Positions 36,170 through 44,953 are shown, counted from the stretch's first letter. The stretch: 64,000 nt of DNA from an uncultured Granulosicoccus sp. (GCA_947499955.1 CANMQI010000021.1:1-64000), one strand, 5' to 3'. Program-made: numbers and translations. Notes: generated from the sequence alone by a model not told the origin.

Positions 36170-38122
36170 GTGTTCAGGATCGCCGTACTAGATGATTGCG
36201 ATAAACAAATCGTCAATGCATTGCGATCCGCAGGCAAGGTCTGTCACATTCCAGCACTGAACAGTCTTGACGCAGGCCACCATGACGTCTGCATTCTGGA
36301 CTATCGGAAACAGAATCCCGGGCAGGCTGCCTCGCCACTGCAGAGCGCCGAGCGGACACCTTCGATTGCCGTCGTGGATTCCTCTCAGTGCATTGACGAT
36401 AGCCCGGAGGTCGCTGAGGTTGATGAATTCGTTGCGCTGGATGACCTTCATTCCACGGCATTTCGCTGGCGCCTGCAACGGCTGATTCAGCGATTCAAGG
36501 TTCCGCTGAGAACGGATTCCTACGCACAGCCGGAGGCTCAGCTACTGGGCAAGGTCGTTGACCAGTTGCGGGACTGGGTCATCATCAAGGATCTCGAGCA
36601 TCGTTTTCTGGCAGTCAGTGATGACTTCGCGCAGACTGTCTGCCTGCCCAAGAGCGACATCATTGGCAGGAACGATCTGGAGATCGGTACCGATGCGCAA
36701 GCCGTGCTTGGCAATCCAGAGACCGGTAGCACCGGCTTCTGGGCGCAGGATGATGCCGTCATTGCATCCGGCAAGTCGTCGTATGAAGAGAACAGGGACT
36801 GGCGGGCATTTGCTGTCGAGCGTCGTTACAAACGGACCGTGCGCGTACCCTTGCGCAATTTTCAAGGGGAAATCCATGCCTTGCTGGTGGTCGTCAGTGA
36901 TATTACAGACAGGGTACTGGCCGAGCGTAACCTGAAGTCACGCAACCTCATGCTGCGTAGAGTGACAGAAGCCAAGCTCAATGCAGAGCAACACCGCAAG
37001 ATTGCAGAGCAGGCCATTGCTGCCAAGAACAAGTTCCTTGCTGCAGCCAGCCACGACCTGCGTCAACCCTTGCACGCGCTCGGACTGTTTCTGGCAGTAC
37101 TGGAACGACGCATCATCAAGGAAGATGAGCTGGCCATCGTGCGAAAGATTCGCCATTCGAGTGATTCACTCAATTCATTGTTCAACAGCCTGTTGGATAT
37201 ATCTCGACTGGATGCCGGCATTGTCGAGGTCTCGTTTCAGACCTTCTGCATACGCGACATGTTGATCAGCATTCGTGATGAATTCATGCAATTGGGTGAA
37301 GCCAGGTCACTGGAAGTCTCAGTGGAATTGTCCGATGCCGTTGTCCATACAGACCCCGTGTTGTTCGGAAGAATTCTCAGAAACCTGTTGCAGAACGCGA
37401 TCACGCATACGCATGAAGGAACCGTCACGGTTCGTTGCCGAGAACAGATGGGGCAGTTGATCATTGACGTCAGTGACACCGGCCCCGGCATTCCGGAATC
37501 ACAGTATGACGCTATATTCTCTGAGTATTATCAGCTGGATGCCAGCTTGCGGCAATCAACCGGCGGTATGGGGCTGGGTCTGGCCATTGTGCGCAAGATG
37601 GCGCAACTGCTGCAGACAGGCATTCGCCTGCAATCAGTGGTGGGGCAGGGTAGTACGTTCAGCGTCAACGTACCCCTGGGGAATCTTGACGATGCCACCC
37701 ATGCCAGTCCGCCGCTGCGCTACCAGAGCCTGAGCGGCAATCGCATACTGCTCATCGATGATGAACCTCATATTCGCGATGCACTGACTTTGATTCTGGA
37801 TGCCTACCAGTGTCATACGGTCGCGGCAGAATCGCCCGAACAGGCAATCGCCTTGCTGTCAAAGAAGTCGGTAGAACCCGATATCATGATCGTTGATTAT
37901 CGCTTGAAGTACGAGCAAACCGGCGTAGCGGCGATCCAGATGCTGCGCAGTCATTTTGGCCGGTGTATCCCGGCTATCATCGTGACAGGGGATACGTCGA
38001 AGTCGATATTGCAGAGTGTCAGAAAGACTGGCTGCAGACTGTTGCATAAACCGTTGGATGCCAAGGCGTTGATTCAGGAAATTGCAGAAGTGCTCGAGGC
38101 GGAAGAGCTGGCGTTGCCTTGA
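36170..38122 (+). CDS. Soluble hybrid histidine kinase with degenerate N-terminal receiver, PAS, HisKA, HATPase and receiver
   Basis: 650 residues from GTG 36170 (AGGAG five bases upstream). This start makes the protein begin exactly at a receiver-like strand, FRIAVLDDCDK. That first domain (about 1-105) retains DD and an Asp in CILDYRKQ but lacks the conserved Lys region, so it is degenerate. A PAS domain (about 120-250) leads to HisKA (AAASHDLRQPLHALG, His295), HATPase (LLQNAITHTHEG, DTGPGIPES, TGGMGLGLAIVRKMAQ), and a C-terminal receiver (Asp in IMIVDYRLKYEQTG). No membrane segment and no neighbouring regulator. The frame is open to GTG 36065, but without a ribosome site. Confidence 0.9.
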   Translation: MFRIAVLDDCDKQIVNALRSAGKVCHIPALNSLDAGHHDVCILDYRKQNPGQAASPLQSAERTPSIAVVDSSQCIDDSPEVAEVDEFVALDDLHSTAFRWRLQRLIQRFKVPLRTDSYAQPEAQLLGKVVDQLRDWVIIKDLEHRFLAVSDDFAQTVCLPKSDIIGRNDLEIGTDAQAVLGNPETGSTGFWAQDDAVIASGKSSYEENRDWRAFAVERRYKRTVRVPLRNFQGEIHALLVVVSDITDRVLAERNLKSRNLMLRRVTEAKLNAEQHRKIAEQAIAAKNKFLAAASHDLRQPLHALGLFLAVLERRIIKEDELAIVRKIRHSSDSLNSLFNSLLDISRLDAGIVEVSFQTFCIRDMLISIRDEFMQLGEARSLEVSVELSDAVVHTDPVLFGRILRNLLQNAITHTHEGTVTVRCREQMGQLIIDVSDTGPGIPESQYDAIFSEYYQLDASLRQSTGGMGLGLAIVRKMAQLLQTGIRLQSVVGQGSTFSVNVPLGNLDDATHASPPLRYQSLSGNRILLIDDEPHIRDALTLILDAYQCHTVAAESPEQAIALLSKKSVEPDIMIVDYRLKYEQTGVAAIQMLRSHFGRCIPAIIVTGDTSKSILQSVRKTGCRLLHKPLDAKALIQEIAEVLEAEELALP

Positions 38123-38362
38123 TACGGTTTTTAAGCCATCTCCTGGTGGAATGCCAGGTTGGAACCAGCTGCGGTGCCAGGCAGGCTTGTAAAATGTAAA
38201 CAGCGTCCCGTCTTCCTGACGACCTGGGACTGGTAAGAGAATCAACCTTTGCCTGGTTGCCTGTAGCTCGTTGCTTGTAGTAACTTGAGAAAATATATCC
38301 AGCTACGTTACGTGTAGTCAGTAGCATCCAATTTTCGTTGCAAGTAAAAAAGGACCCTTGAC

Positions 38363-39487
38363 ATGCCAAAGATATGGCTTGATCTACCCGCTGAAGACGA
38401 CATCAAACCAAAGGTCCATTTTGCCCTGAATACGTGTCCTGAGTTATTCGAGAAGCTTGATGAACTCCTGCGAATGATCAAGGCATATCATGAAGTGAGC
38501 AAAGTTGAGATCGATCTATTTGAAACCCGCAGGGTGCAATTGCATTCAATCCAGGAATTCATACACGAGCATTTTCCGAACGTTGAAATAAAGAAGGCTT
38601 TCGCAAAAAAAGGATATGCGTTTGTGCAGTCACTGGAGAATATAGCGTCCAGAAAACGTGATTATCTGGGAAAATTGATCGAGTATTACAAGGCAAATGA
38701 TAGTTACCGCAACAATCCGGAAAAACTATTCAAGGCGGTGCTGGAAAAGCGGCATGAATGTGCCGACCTGAAAGGCCTTCGCGCGGAGTACCTGATGGAA
38801 AGCGTCGATCCATTACATCGAAACTTCCTGTTTACTGAGTTTGACAACGATAAAGTCACCGCCGGAAACAGCTCACAAACGGTTGCCTTCGGCGAGTGGT
38901 ACAGAAGTGGAATGAATGTCCCATTCTTTGCATATCTGGAGGGAACCAAGCACTGTCAGGTTGGTTCGGACAACGATCAAAATGTCGTTTATCAAGGGGA
39001 ACGTGAATCACAGCTAGAGAGTGCTCAGATCTTCGTTGCCTGGTTTTCTGATTCTGGGATAGTCACTGTCGATCTGTCTGAAGCAGAAGTACCTACATCG
39101 AAGAAATTCGATTGCCAGGACTATCCATTCCAAGGCAGTAAAGGAGCTGATACAAAATCCCTGGCTTACGTATGGACTGAAGAAAAGTTGATATTTCTTG
39201 GTAATCACGGGCAAATTTTCGACGCAGGGAAGCTTCAGCACTCATCCCTCGCTAGTGGCGGTAGAGTTCGTTGTGCTGGAATGATGAGTGGGAAAGGAGG
39301 CAAGGTTGTTTATGTGGACAACAATAGTGGCCATTTCGCACCGACCTCCAGTCACCTTCGCAATTTCGTCAGGGAACTCAGTGATCAGCGTGCCTTCGAT
39401 GAGACATGTGTGGTGATTGGGGAAGTTCAATCGGATCACAAGGTGAAGAAATACTCAATCGAGGATTTTCGAAAAAATACTGCATGA
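38363..39487 (+). CDS. Orphan protein with C-terminal SGHF/Y-type beta module
   Basis: A 374-residue protein I cannot assign to a named family. The N-terminal 130 residues are helical and charged (for example LFEKLDELLRMIKAYHEVSK). From about 175 on it is strand-rich. Its last 90 residues contain KLQHSSLASGGRVRCAG, VYVDNNSGHFAPTSSHLRNF and a final basic tail. That pattern, a HSS-x-GG segment then NSGH-(F/Y)-xP and a helix, resembles a recurrent C-terminal module of uncharacterised bacterial proteins, some thought to be secreted. The base composition is visibly AT-richer than the neighbours, which suggests transfer. A clear AGGA precedes the ATG, so it is a real gene. Confidence 0.75.
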   Translation: MPKIWLDLPAEDDIKPKVHFALNTCPELFEKLDELLRMIKAYHEVSKVEIDLFETRRVQLHSIQEFIHEHFPNVEIKKAFAKKGYAFVQSLENIASRKRDYLGKLIEYYKANDSYRNNPEKLFKAVLEKRHECADLKGLRAEYLMESVDPLHRNFLFTEFDNDKVTAGNSSQTVAFGEWYRSGMNVPFFAYLEGTKHCQVGSDNDQNVVYQGERESQLESAQIFVAWFSDSGIVTVDLSEAEVPTSKKFDCQDYPFQGSKGADTKSLAYVWTEEKLIFLGNHGQIFDAGKLQHSSLASGGRVRCAGMMSGKGGKVVYVDNNSGHFAPTSSHLRNFVRELSDQRAFDETCVVIGEVQSDHKVKKYSIEDFRKNTA

Positions 39488-39525
39488 GTGCCATTGGCTT
39501 CTTTACCAATATTTATCCTTATGAT

Positions 39526-39621
39526 AACGGATGAACAGAACAAGGCGCGAACAATAACCGGTCATGTATTCATGGCAATGCGAACCGATGGTTCTTTATG
39601 GCACAAGACGATTTCAGCCTT
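39526..39621 (+). pseudogene. Decayed 5' fragment of the RibD/DHFR-like gene found at 41872
   Basis: About 95 bases match the leader and first ~30 codons of the reductase gene at about 41857-41951. Shared blocks include ACCGGTCATGTATTCATGGC and GACGATTTCAGCCTT. The start codon is lost (CAAGGC for CATGGC), and small insertions break the frame. Homology stops at about 39621, where the lead to the AAA+ gene begins. This is a truncated duplicate in direct orientation, 2.3 kb from the intact copy. Confidence 0.85.
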
Positions 39622-39664
39622 AAGGGTTTCGTGCAAACCCCTGGAACGAGGCGACTGAGATTCG

Positions 39665-40666
39665 ATGACAGATGAGACCCGTGGTGCAAGCAAGTTGGCG
39701 ATGACCCCCCTGGATGCCGTAAAATTCTTCAATGCCCACGGCATTCTGCAGATCGATCGATTGACAATTGCAGAGTCACCAATGAGGGCCAGGCTTGCTG
39801 AAAATGCGGAAAGTCTGAAGAACGCGACAAGTGGTACTGTCCGTAGCTCTCTGATGCAGACGAGCAACTTTCCTGCTCATCTCATTACCACTCGCCTTGA
39901 TTGGAGCGACCTGGTTCTCGCGCCCGAGGTGCTCGCCGAGATCAGGAAGTTGAATGTCTGGATACTCGGCTCGGAGACGATTGCGAAGGACTGGGGGCTC
40001 GGTCGAACCCCCCAACCCGGTTTTCGCAGTCTGTTTCATGGTCCGCCGGGTACTGGCAAGACGCTGACTGCAATGCTGATCGGCGCTACTGCCGGTATTG
40101 ACGTCTATCGTATCGATCTGTCCATGTTTGTATCCAGGTACATCGGAGAGACCGAAAAGAATCTTGCGACCGTATTCGACGCTGCCTCGAAGCGTCACTG
40201 GATCCTGTTTTTCGATGAGGCAGACAGCCTGTTTGGTAAACGTACGCAGACAAGCTCATCCAATGATCGCTATGCGAATCAGGAAGTCTCCTATCTGCTG
40301 CAGCGCATCGAGGATTCCCCGGGCGTTGTCATCCTTGCCAGCAATCTGCAAGCAAACATCGATGAGGCATTAGAGCGACATTTCCAGTCTGTTGTCCACT
40401 TCCCGATGCCGGATGCTGGCATGAGGGCGCGACTGTGGCGAGACATCATCGGCAAGCAGTGTCGGGTTGATGATGATGTCGATCTTGACGATTTCGCAAA
40501 GCGATACGAGCTGTCCGGTGGGTCCATTGTCAACGTCGTACGCTACGCTGCCAACAAGGCTGTGCAGCGAGGGCTTGTCAGTATCCGCGGTGTTGATCTG
40601 AAGGAAGGTATCCGTCATGAATCGAAAAAAACAGGCAAGCCGGGTGATAGGAAGAGCGCCCGTTGA
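39665..40666 (+). CDS. Stand-alone AAA+ ATPase (eCIS/Afp15-like subgroup)
   Basis: 333 residues: about 115 N-terminal helical residues, then one AAA+ module. Walker A is GPPGTGKT (126-133), Walker B is LFFDEADSLFGKR (181-193), sensor 1 is in VVILASNLQANID, and the arginine-finger region reads EALERHFQ, where relatives often have two adjacent arginines. Single AAA+ proteins of this kind accompany extracellular contractile injection systems and other large assemblies, but no such structural genes are near. The neighbours are an orphan protein upstream and an exported hydrolase downstream. The ATPase call is firm; its client is unknown. Confidence 0.85.
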   Translation: MTDETRGASKLAMTPLDAVKFFNAHGILQIDRLTIAESPMRARLAENAESLKNATSGTVRSSLMQTSNFPAHLITTRLDWSDLVLAPEVLAEIRKLNVWILGSETIAKDWGLGRTPQPGFRSLFHGPPGTGKTLTAMLIGATAGIDVYRIDLSMFVSRYIGETEKNLATVFDAASKRHWILFFDEADSLFGKRTQTSSSNDRYANQEVSYLLQRIEDSPGVVILASNLQANIDEALERHFQSVVHFPMPDAGMRARLWRDIIGKQCRVDDDVDLDDFAKRYELSGGSIVNVVRYAANKAVQRGLVSIRGVDLKEGIRHESKKTGKPGDRKSAR

Positions 40667-40790
40667 GCCTTGTTTGACTGTATGTGGGTTGCGTATTTTG
40701 TTATCGTGGCAAAACGCTCGAGCAATCCACTGCAACCAGCGTAGGAGTAATGCAACCACATTCTCGATTGAAACAACCATGGGAGAAGGT

Positions 40791-41849
40791 ATGAAAATCA
40801 CGGCAGTCATCTCGGCGGCTTTGATCAGTGCTGTCAGCAGCGTCGCGTTGGCAGAGTTCCCAGAACCGCAATCCGGTAACTATGTTATCGAGAACTTCAT
40901 GTTCGAATCGGGTGAGACACTGCCTGAAATGAATGTGTCCTACATGACAATCGGTGATCCATCCGGAGCGCCAGTGCTGATCACGCACGGTACGACGAGT
41001 TCTGGCAAGTCGATGCTGGGTGAGAAATTCGCAGGCAACCTCTATGGACCGGGGCAAGCGCTGGATACCGAAAGGTATTTCCTCATACTGGTTGACGCCA
41101 TTGGAGCCGGTGATAGTTCAAAACCCTCTGATGGGCTGCGTGCAGATTTCCCGGAACAGACACTGATGGATATGGTGAATGCCCAGAAGATGCTGCTCAC
41201 TGATCATCTGGGTATCGACCATCTGCACCTGAAGATCGGGTTCTCAATGGGTGGTATGCTGACATGGACATGGTTGACCGAATATCCGGATTTCATGGAT
41301 GGTGGAGTCCCCATAGCGTCGCTGCCCGGGCCGATGGCAGGGCGCAACTGGATGATGCGGCGCATGGTTATCGACGCGGTCAGAGACGATCCGGCCTGGA
41401 ACGGTGGCAACTACGAAGAACAACCTCCCATGCTCAGATACATGAGCGCCTGGTTTGGTCTGGCTACCAGTAATGGTAATTTGCGCCTTCAGTCATTGGG
41501 AGCGACTCGAGAGATGGCTGATGCGGTTGTTGACGAGAAAAAAGCCTCACAGAAGGTGGGTGATGCCAACGATGTCATGTACATGTGGAATGCTTCCCGT
41601 AATTTCGATCCCACTGCGAAGCTGGCAGATATTGAAGCCAAGGTCTTGTTGATTCTGAGTCAGGACGATGAACGCAACCCTGTCGAACTTCCCATGCTGG
41701 AGGAAGGTATGGCCAGGATTGCAGACGGTGATGTCTACATCGTGCCTGAGGATGATGAAACGAACGGACACGGAACCACCTATAACTCAGCCTATTATGC
41801 TGATCAATTGGCTGACTTCATGAAGAGCTTGCCGAACGCCCCAGAGTAA
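40791..41849 (+). CDS. Exported MetX-like alpha/beta hydrolase
   Basis: 352 residues from ATG 40791 (GGAG upstream), with a Sec signal peptide (KITAVISAALISAVSSVALA). The fold matches the homoserine-acetyltransferase-like branch: HGTTSSGKSM oxyanion region, DAIGAGDSSKPSDGL, nucleophile KIGFSMGGMLTWTW, acid Asp in LSQDDERNPVE and His in ETNGHGTTYNSAYY. Cytoplasmic MetX has no signal, so this is probably a periplasmic hydrolase or acyltransferase rather than a methionine gene. The frame open to 40617 overlaps the AAA+ gene and is not used. Confidence 0.84.
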   Translation: MKITAVISAALISAVSSVALAEFPEPQSGNYVIENFMFESGETLPEMNVSYMTIGDPSGAPVLITHGTTSSGKSMLGEKFAGNLYGPGQALDTERYFLILVDAIGAGDSSKPSDGLRADFPEQTLMDMVNAQKMLLTDHLGIDHLHLKIGFSMGGMLTWTWLTEYPDFMDGGVPIASLPGPMAGRNWMMRRMVIDAVRDDPAWNGGNYEEQPPMLRYMSAWFGLATSNGNLRLQSLGATREMADAVVDEKKASQKVGDANDVMYMWNASRNFDPTAKLADIEAKVLLILSQDDERNPVELPMLEEGMARIADGDVYIVPEDDETNGHGTTYNSAYYADQLADFMKSLPNAPE

Positions 41850-41871
41850 GCCGTTTACGGAGAAACAGATC

Positions 41872-42423
41872 ATGGCGCAAACAATCACCGGTCATGTATT
41901 CATGGCAATGAGCCTCGATGGCTTTGTCGCACGAGACGATTTCAGCCTTGACTGGCTGATGAAGCAGAAGAGCGAAGGTGAAGAGCATGGCCATGCGGCG
42001 TTCATGGCCTCTGTTGACGGCTTGGTGATGGGGACCGGTTCGTTTCGCACCGCACTGACCTTTGATGCCTGGCCTTACGAAAAACCGGTGGTTGTGTTGA
42101 GTCGTTCCCTGAATCCGAGAGATATCCCGGACCAGCTTCGTAATCAAGTCAGCATCAGCGAGCTGACGCCACGAGAGATCATGGCGTCCCTGGCGGAGCA
42201 AGGCTGGACACGAGCGTATATCGATGGGGGCAAGATCATCCAGAGTTTCATGCGGGACGGTCTGATCAACGACATGACGGTGACTCAGATACCGATTCTC
42301 ATCGGGTCAGGTAAGCGCATGTTCGGTGAGCTGGATGCGGATATCGATCTGGAGTTGTTGGAGTCCAGTTCATTCCCGTCAGGTCTGGTCACCAGCCGAT
42401 ACAGGGTCGTGTTGCCGGGCTGA
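41872..42423 (+). CDS. Dihydrofolate-reductase-like / RibD C-terminal domain protein
   Basis: 183 residues of the RibD_C superfamily: GHVFMAMSLDGFVARDDFSL at the start, GLVMGTGSFRTALTFDAWPY, VVVLSRSLNP, and the nucleotide-binding AYIDGGKIIQSFMRDGLIND. Such proteins are NADPH-dependent reductases, generally of unknown substrate. It is 22 bases after the exported hydrolase gene, with GGAG upstream. A decayed copy of its 5' end lies at 39526-39621. Confidence 0.88.
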   Translation: MAQTITGHVFMAMSLDGFVARDDFSLDWLMKQKSEGEEHGHAAFMASVDGLVMGTGSFRTALTFDAWPYEKPVVVLSRSLNPRDIPDQLRNQVSISELTPREIMASLAEQGWTRAYIDGGKIIQSFMRDGLINDMTVTQIPILIGSGKRMFGELDADIDLELLESSSFPSGLVTSRYRVVLPG

Positions 42424-42463
42424 TCGCAACGACCCGCAGCTCATTTGTTGGAGCGACGCGACA

Positions 42464-42670
42464 TCAGTGCAAGTCTGGCCGTTCCTCCCGATCACACTTC
42501 AGGCACTCCAGCTCGTCTCCCAGCCTGGACGCACGACCTTCTTCCGACTCCACCCAGGGCCGGTTCGTCCAGGGAGGGGCATGGCGTACATGCTGGGTGT
42601 GTCGGCATTCCAGCTCGGCAACCCAGTCGTCCAGCTCATCCTTGTGGTAACCGGTGATTTTCTGTTTCAT
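42464..42670 (-). CDS. DUF3565 small protein
   Basis: 68 residues matching DUF3565: KITGYHKDELDDWVAELECR, HTQHVRHAPPWTNRPWV, then SEEGRASRLGDELECLKCD. The Cys/His pattern (ECRH...CLKC) suggests a zinc site. Function unknown. It follows marC with a 24-base gap on the same strand, so co-transcription is likely. Confidence 0.86.
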   Translation of the reverse strand: MKQKITGYHKDELDDWVAELECRHTQHVRHAPPWTNRPWVESEEGRASRLGDELECLKCDREERPDLH

Positions 42671-42694
42671 GACAAGCGCCGGATACGGCCGCGA

Positions 42695-43339
42695 CTAATG
42701 GTTGGCGAAAGCCAGAACGCCATCGGCGATGTACTGCACCGACAGGGCTGCCAGCAGCACACCCAGCAGTCGTGTGACCACGAGTTTGCCTGTGGCGCCG
42801 ATGTACTTGTCCAGCCAGTGGGCGGCGATCAGTACGGCTGCAGTCAGCGCCATCATGATGGTGATGATGGCGACCAGTGTCAGACGGCCTGCCCAGAGGC
42901 TTACGGATGGGTCTTCCGAGAGTTCGGAGGAGAGCAGTATGGTGGCGGAAATGGTGCCAGGACCTGCCAATAGCGGGATGGCCAACGGGAAGACTGCCAG
43001 ACTGGCGATGTGATCTGCTGCGGCCGTATTCGAGGCTTCCTCGCGTCGTTCCTGGCGGAGGCCATAAATCATCTCGAAGGCTGTGACAAACAGCAGCAGA
43101 CCACCCGCAATGCGAAAGGCGTCGATGGTGATGCCGATGGCATCCAGTACTGCCATGCCGGTCAAAGCAAACAACACCAGAATGGCCAGTGCAATACCTG
43201 AGCCGCGGATGGCGATGTTGCGGCGTACCGCGGCGCTCATACCAGCCGTCAGCCCCAGAAACAGCGGCATGTTGCCGAGGGGATCGATGGTGACGAATAG
43301 CGTGATGAATGCGTTGATCACGCTGTCCAGTGAAGGCAT
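42695..43339 (-). CDS. MarC-family (UPF0056) inner-membrane protein
   Basis: 214 residues with six hydrophobic segments and the family landmarks FVTIDPLGNMPLFLGLTAGM, FRIAGGLLLFVTAFEMIYG and AIPLLAGPGTISATILLSS. MarC was once linked to multiple antibiotic resistance but that link was later dropped; the function is unresolved. ATG 43339 is the start. Confidence 0.92.
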   Translation of the reverse strand: MPSLDSVINAFITLFVTIDPLGNMPLFLGLTAGMSAAVRRNIAIRGSGIALAILVLFALTGMAVLDAIGITIDAFRIAGGLLLFVTAFEMIYGLRQERREEASNTAAADHIASLAVFPLAIPLLAGPGTISATILLSSELSEDPSVSLWAGRLTLVAIITIMMALTAAVLIAAHWLDKYIGATGKLVVTRLLGVLLAALSVQYIADGVLAFANH

Positions 43340-43413
43340 GGCGATGTACTCGGTTGTCAGGTTCAGGCCGGTGGATGATCGACGTCCCGATCATCCACGT
43401 CAAGCCCTTGGGG

Positions 43414-44856
43414 TCACACGGTGGCGGGGTGCTTCTCCAGCCAGTGCTCGGCAATATCGATGCGGCGTGCTACCCAGACTTCGTCGAATGACTGCACATA
43501 GTCCAGGAAGCGGGCCAGAGCCGCGATACGCCCGGGTCTGCCCACCAGACGGCAATGCAGGCCCACCGACAGCATGCGCGGCGTGTGACTGCCTTCGGCA
43601 TAGAGTGTGTCGAAACTGTCTTTCAGGTAGTTGTAGAACTGATCACCGGCATTGAACCCCTGTGGCGAGGCAAAGCGCATGTCGTTCGTATCCAGCGTGT
43701 AAGGCACGATCAGCTGTGGTTTATCCCCGTACATCGAATCCCAGTAGGGCAGGTCATCGGCATAACTGTCGGCGTTGTAGGTGAAGCCGCCTTCCTCGGC
43801 CACCATGCGATGTGTATTGGGACTGCAGCGACCCAGGTACCAGCCGGTAGGACGCTTGCCGGTAACGCGAGTATGCGTTTCGATGGCCTTGTGCATGTCT
43901 TCGCGCTCTACCGCTTCATCCGTGAATTGATAATCGATCCAGCGATAGCCGTGACTGGCGATTTCCCAGTCGGCGGCCTGCATGGCTGCCACCGCATCGG
44001 GGTTGCGCTCCAGCGCCATGGCAACGCCGAATACCGTCACCGGCATCTGGCGCTCGGTGAACAGGCGGTGCAGACGCCAGAAGCCGACCCGGGAGCCGTA
44101 TTCGTAGATGGACTCCATGTTCATGTGTCTTACACCGCTGTGCGCCTGTGCGCCAACGATCTCTGACAGGAAAGCCTCTGACGCCTTGTCGCCATGGAGA
44201 ATGCAGTTCTCGGCACCTTCCTCGTAGTTGATGACGAACTGCACGGCAATGCGAGCCTTGTTCGGCCATGCTGCGTGCGGAGGCTGATTGCCATAGCCGA
44301 TCATGTCCCGCGGATAGGGCGCTGCAGCCAGGGTTTCCAGACGCAGCAGGGCAATGCGATTGATTTCCTCAAGGGCTCGCTTGAATTCAGCCACAGGTTC
44401 GTTTTGCAGGCGCTCCTCGAAGCCTGCGAGGATCTGATGACGATTGCTGCCGCGTACCGCCATGATGAAGGGCATGTCGAATCGCGCCTTGTAGGCCGAG
44501 TTCATCTGTTCGAAGCGCGCCAGCTCATCTCTATTGCACTGGTCGAGTCCGGCACTGGCCTGTTCATCGGTGGAGTCATGGGTGAGTTCGCCCTTCAGGG
44601 CGGCCTTGCCGGCGAGATCGGGGTGAGCACGGATCAGTGTCAGCTGTTCTTCCCTGGAGGCCTCGTCCAGGGTGGCTGCCAGGGCGGCGCCCAGCGTGGC
44701 CACTTGTGAATGAGTGCCATCCAGACCCTTCTGCCAGGTGCGCTGCGCTACCCAGGGCGAGTGTTCATAGACGCCGCCAAAGCGCTCGACAAAGGCTTGC
44801 TCACTGAGACTGGCCGGCGGTTCATTGAAGGTGCTTGCCGTATGTGTGCTGTTCAT
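43414..44856 (-). CDS. puuE: Fusion of OHCU decarboxylase and PuuE-type allantoinase
   Basis: A 480-residue bifunctional protein. Residues about 10-165 are OHCU decarboxylase: FVERFGGVYEHSPWVAQRTW, catalytic His in IRAHPDLAGKAALKGE, and ARFDMPFIMAVRG. It converts 2-oxo-4-hydroxy-4-carboxy-5-ureidoimidazoline to S-allantoin. Residues about 175-480 are the polysaccharide-deacetylase-like allantoinase PuuE: PRDMIGYGNQPPHAAWPNKA, EYGSRVGFWRLHRLF, SHGYRWIDYQ and YLGRCSPNTHRMV, opening allantoin to allantoate. The fusion lets the two consecutive steps share one chain. ATG 44856 follows AGGT. Divergent from uraH across an operator region. Confidence 0.93.
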   Translation of the reverse strand: MNSTHTASTFNEPPASLSEQAFVERFGGVYEHSPWVAQRTWQKGLDGTHSQVATLGAALAATLDEASREEQLTLIRAHPDLAGKAALKGELTHDSTDEQASAGLDQCNRDELARFEQMNSAYKARFDMPFIMAVRGSNRHQILAGFEERLQNEPVAEFKRALEEINRIALLRLETLAAAPYPRDMIGYGNQPPHAAWPNKARIAVQFVINYEEGAENCILHGDKASEAFLSEIVGAQAHSGVRHMNMESIYEYGSRVGFWRLHRLFTERQMPVTVFGVAMALERNPDAVAAMQAADWEIASHGYRWIDYQFTDEAVEREDMHKAIETHTRVTGKRPTGWYLGRCSPNTHRMVAEEGGFTYNADSYADDLPYWDSMYGDKPQLIVPYTLDTNDMRFASPQGFNAGDQFYNYLKDSFDTLYAEGSHTPRMLSVGLHCRLVGRPGRIAALARFLDYVQSFDEVWVARRIDIAEHWLEKHPATV

Positions 44857-44882
44857 GGGGTTACCTGCTTTTATCGTTATCG

Positions 44883-44953
44883 TTTTTGTACACAAAAATG
44901 GATACAAAAACAAGTACAAACATGTTGACACTCGCAGGGCAACCCTTTACTGT
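44883..44953. promoter_or_regulatory. Divergent puuE/uraH control region with TTGTACACAA operator
   Basis: TTTTTGT-AC-ACAAAAA (44883-44898) is a perfect 7-bp-arm palindrome whose minus-strand core is TTGTGTACAA, the same core found before the GntR gene at 47440-47449. Further TTTGTA half-sites follow on the minus strand at about 44902-44920. TTGACA (44925-44930) and TACTGT (44948-44953), 17 bases apart, form a good promoter for uraH. Confidence 0.72.

Noticed and set aside
40791-41849. Homoserine O-acetyltransferase (metX) for methionine synthesis
   Set aside because: The protein has a clear signal peptide and no methionine-pathway neighbours, so it is annotated as an exported MetX-like hydrolase.
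38363-42423. Contractile injection or type VI secretion cluster
   Set aside because: Only an AAA+ ATPase and an orphan protein are present; no sheath, tube, baseplate or spike genes are visible.
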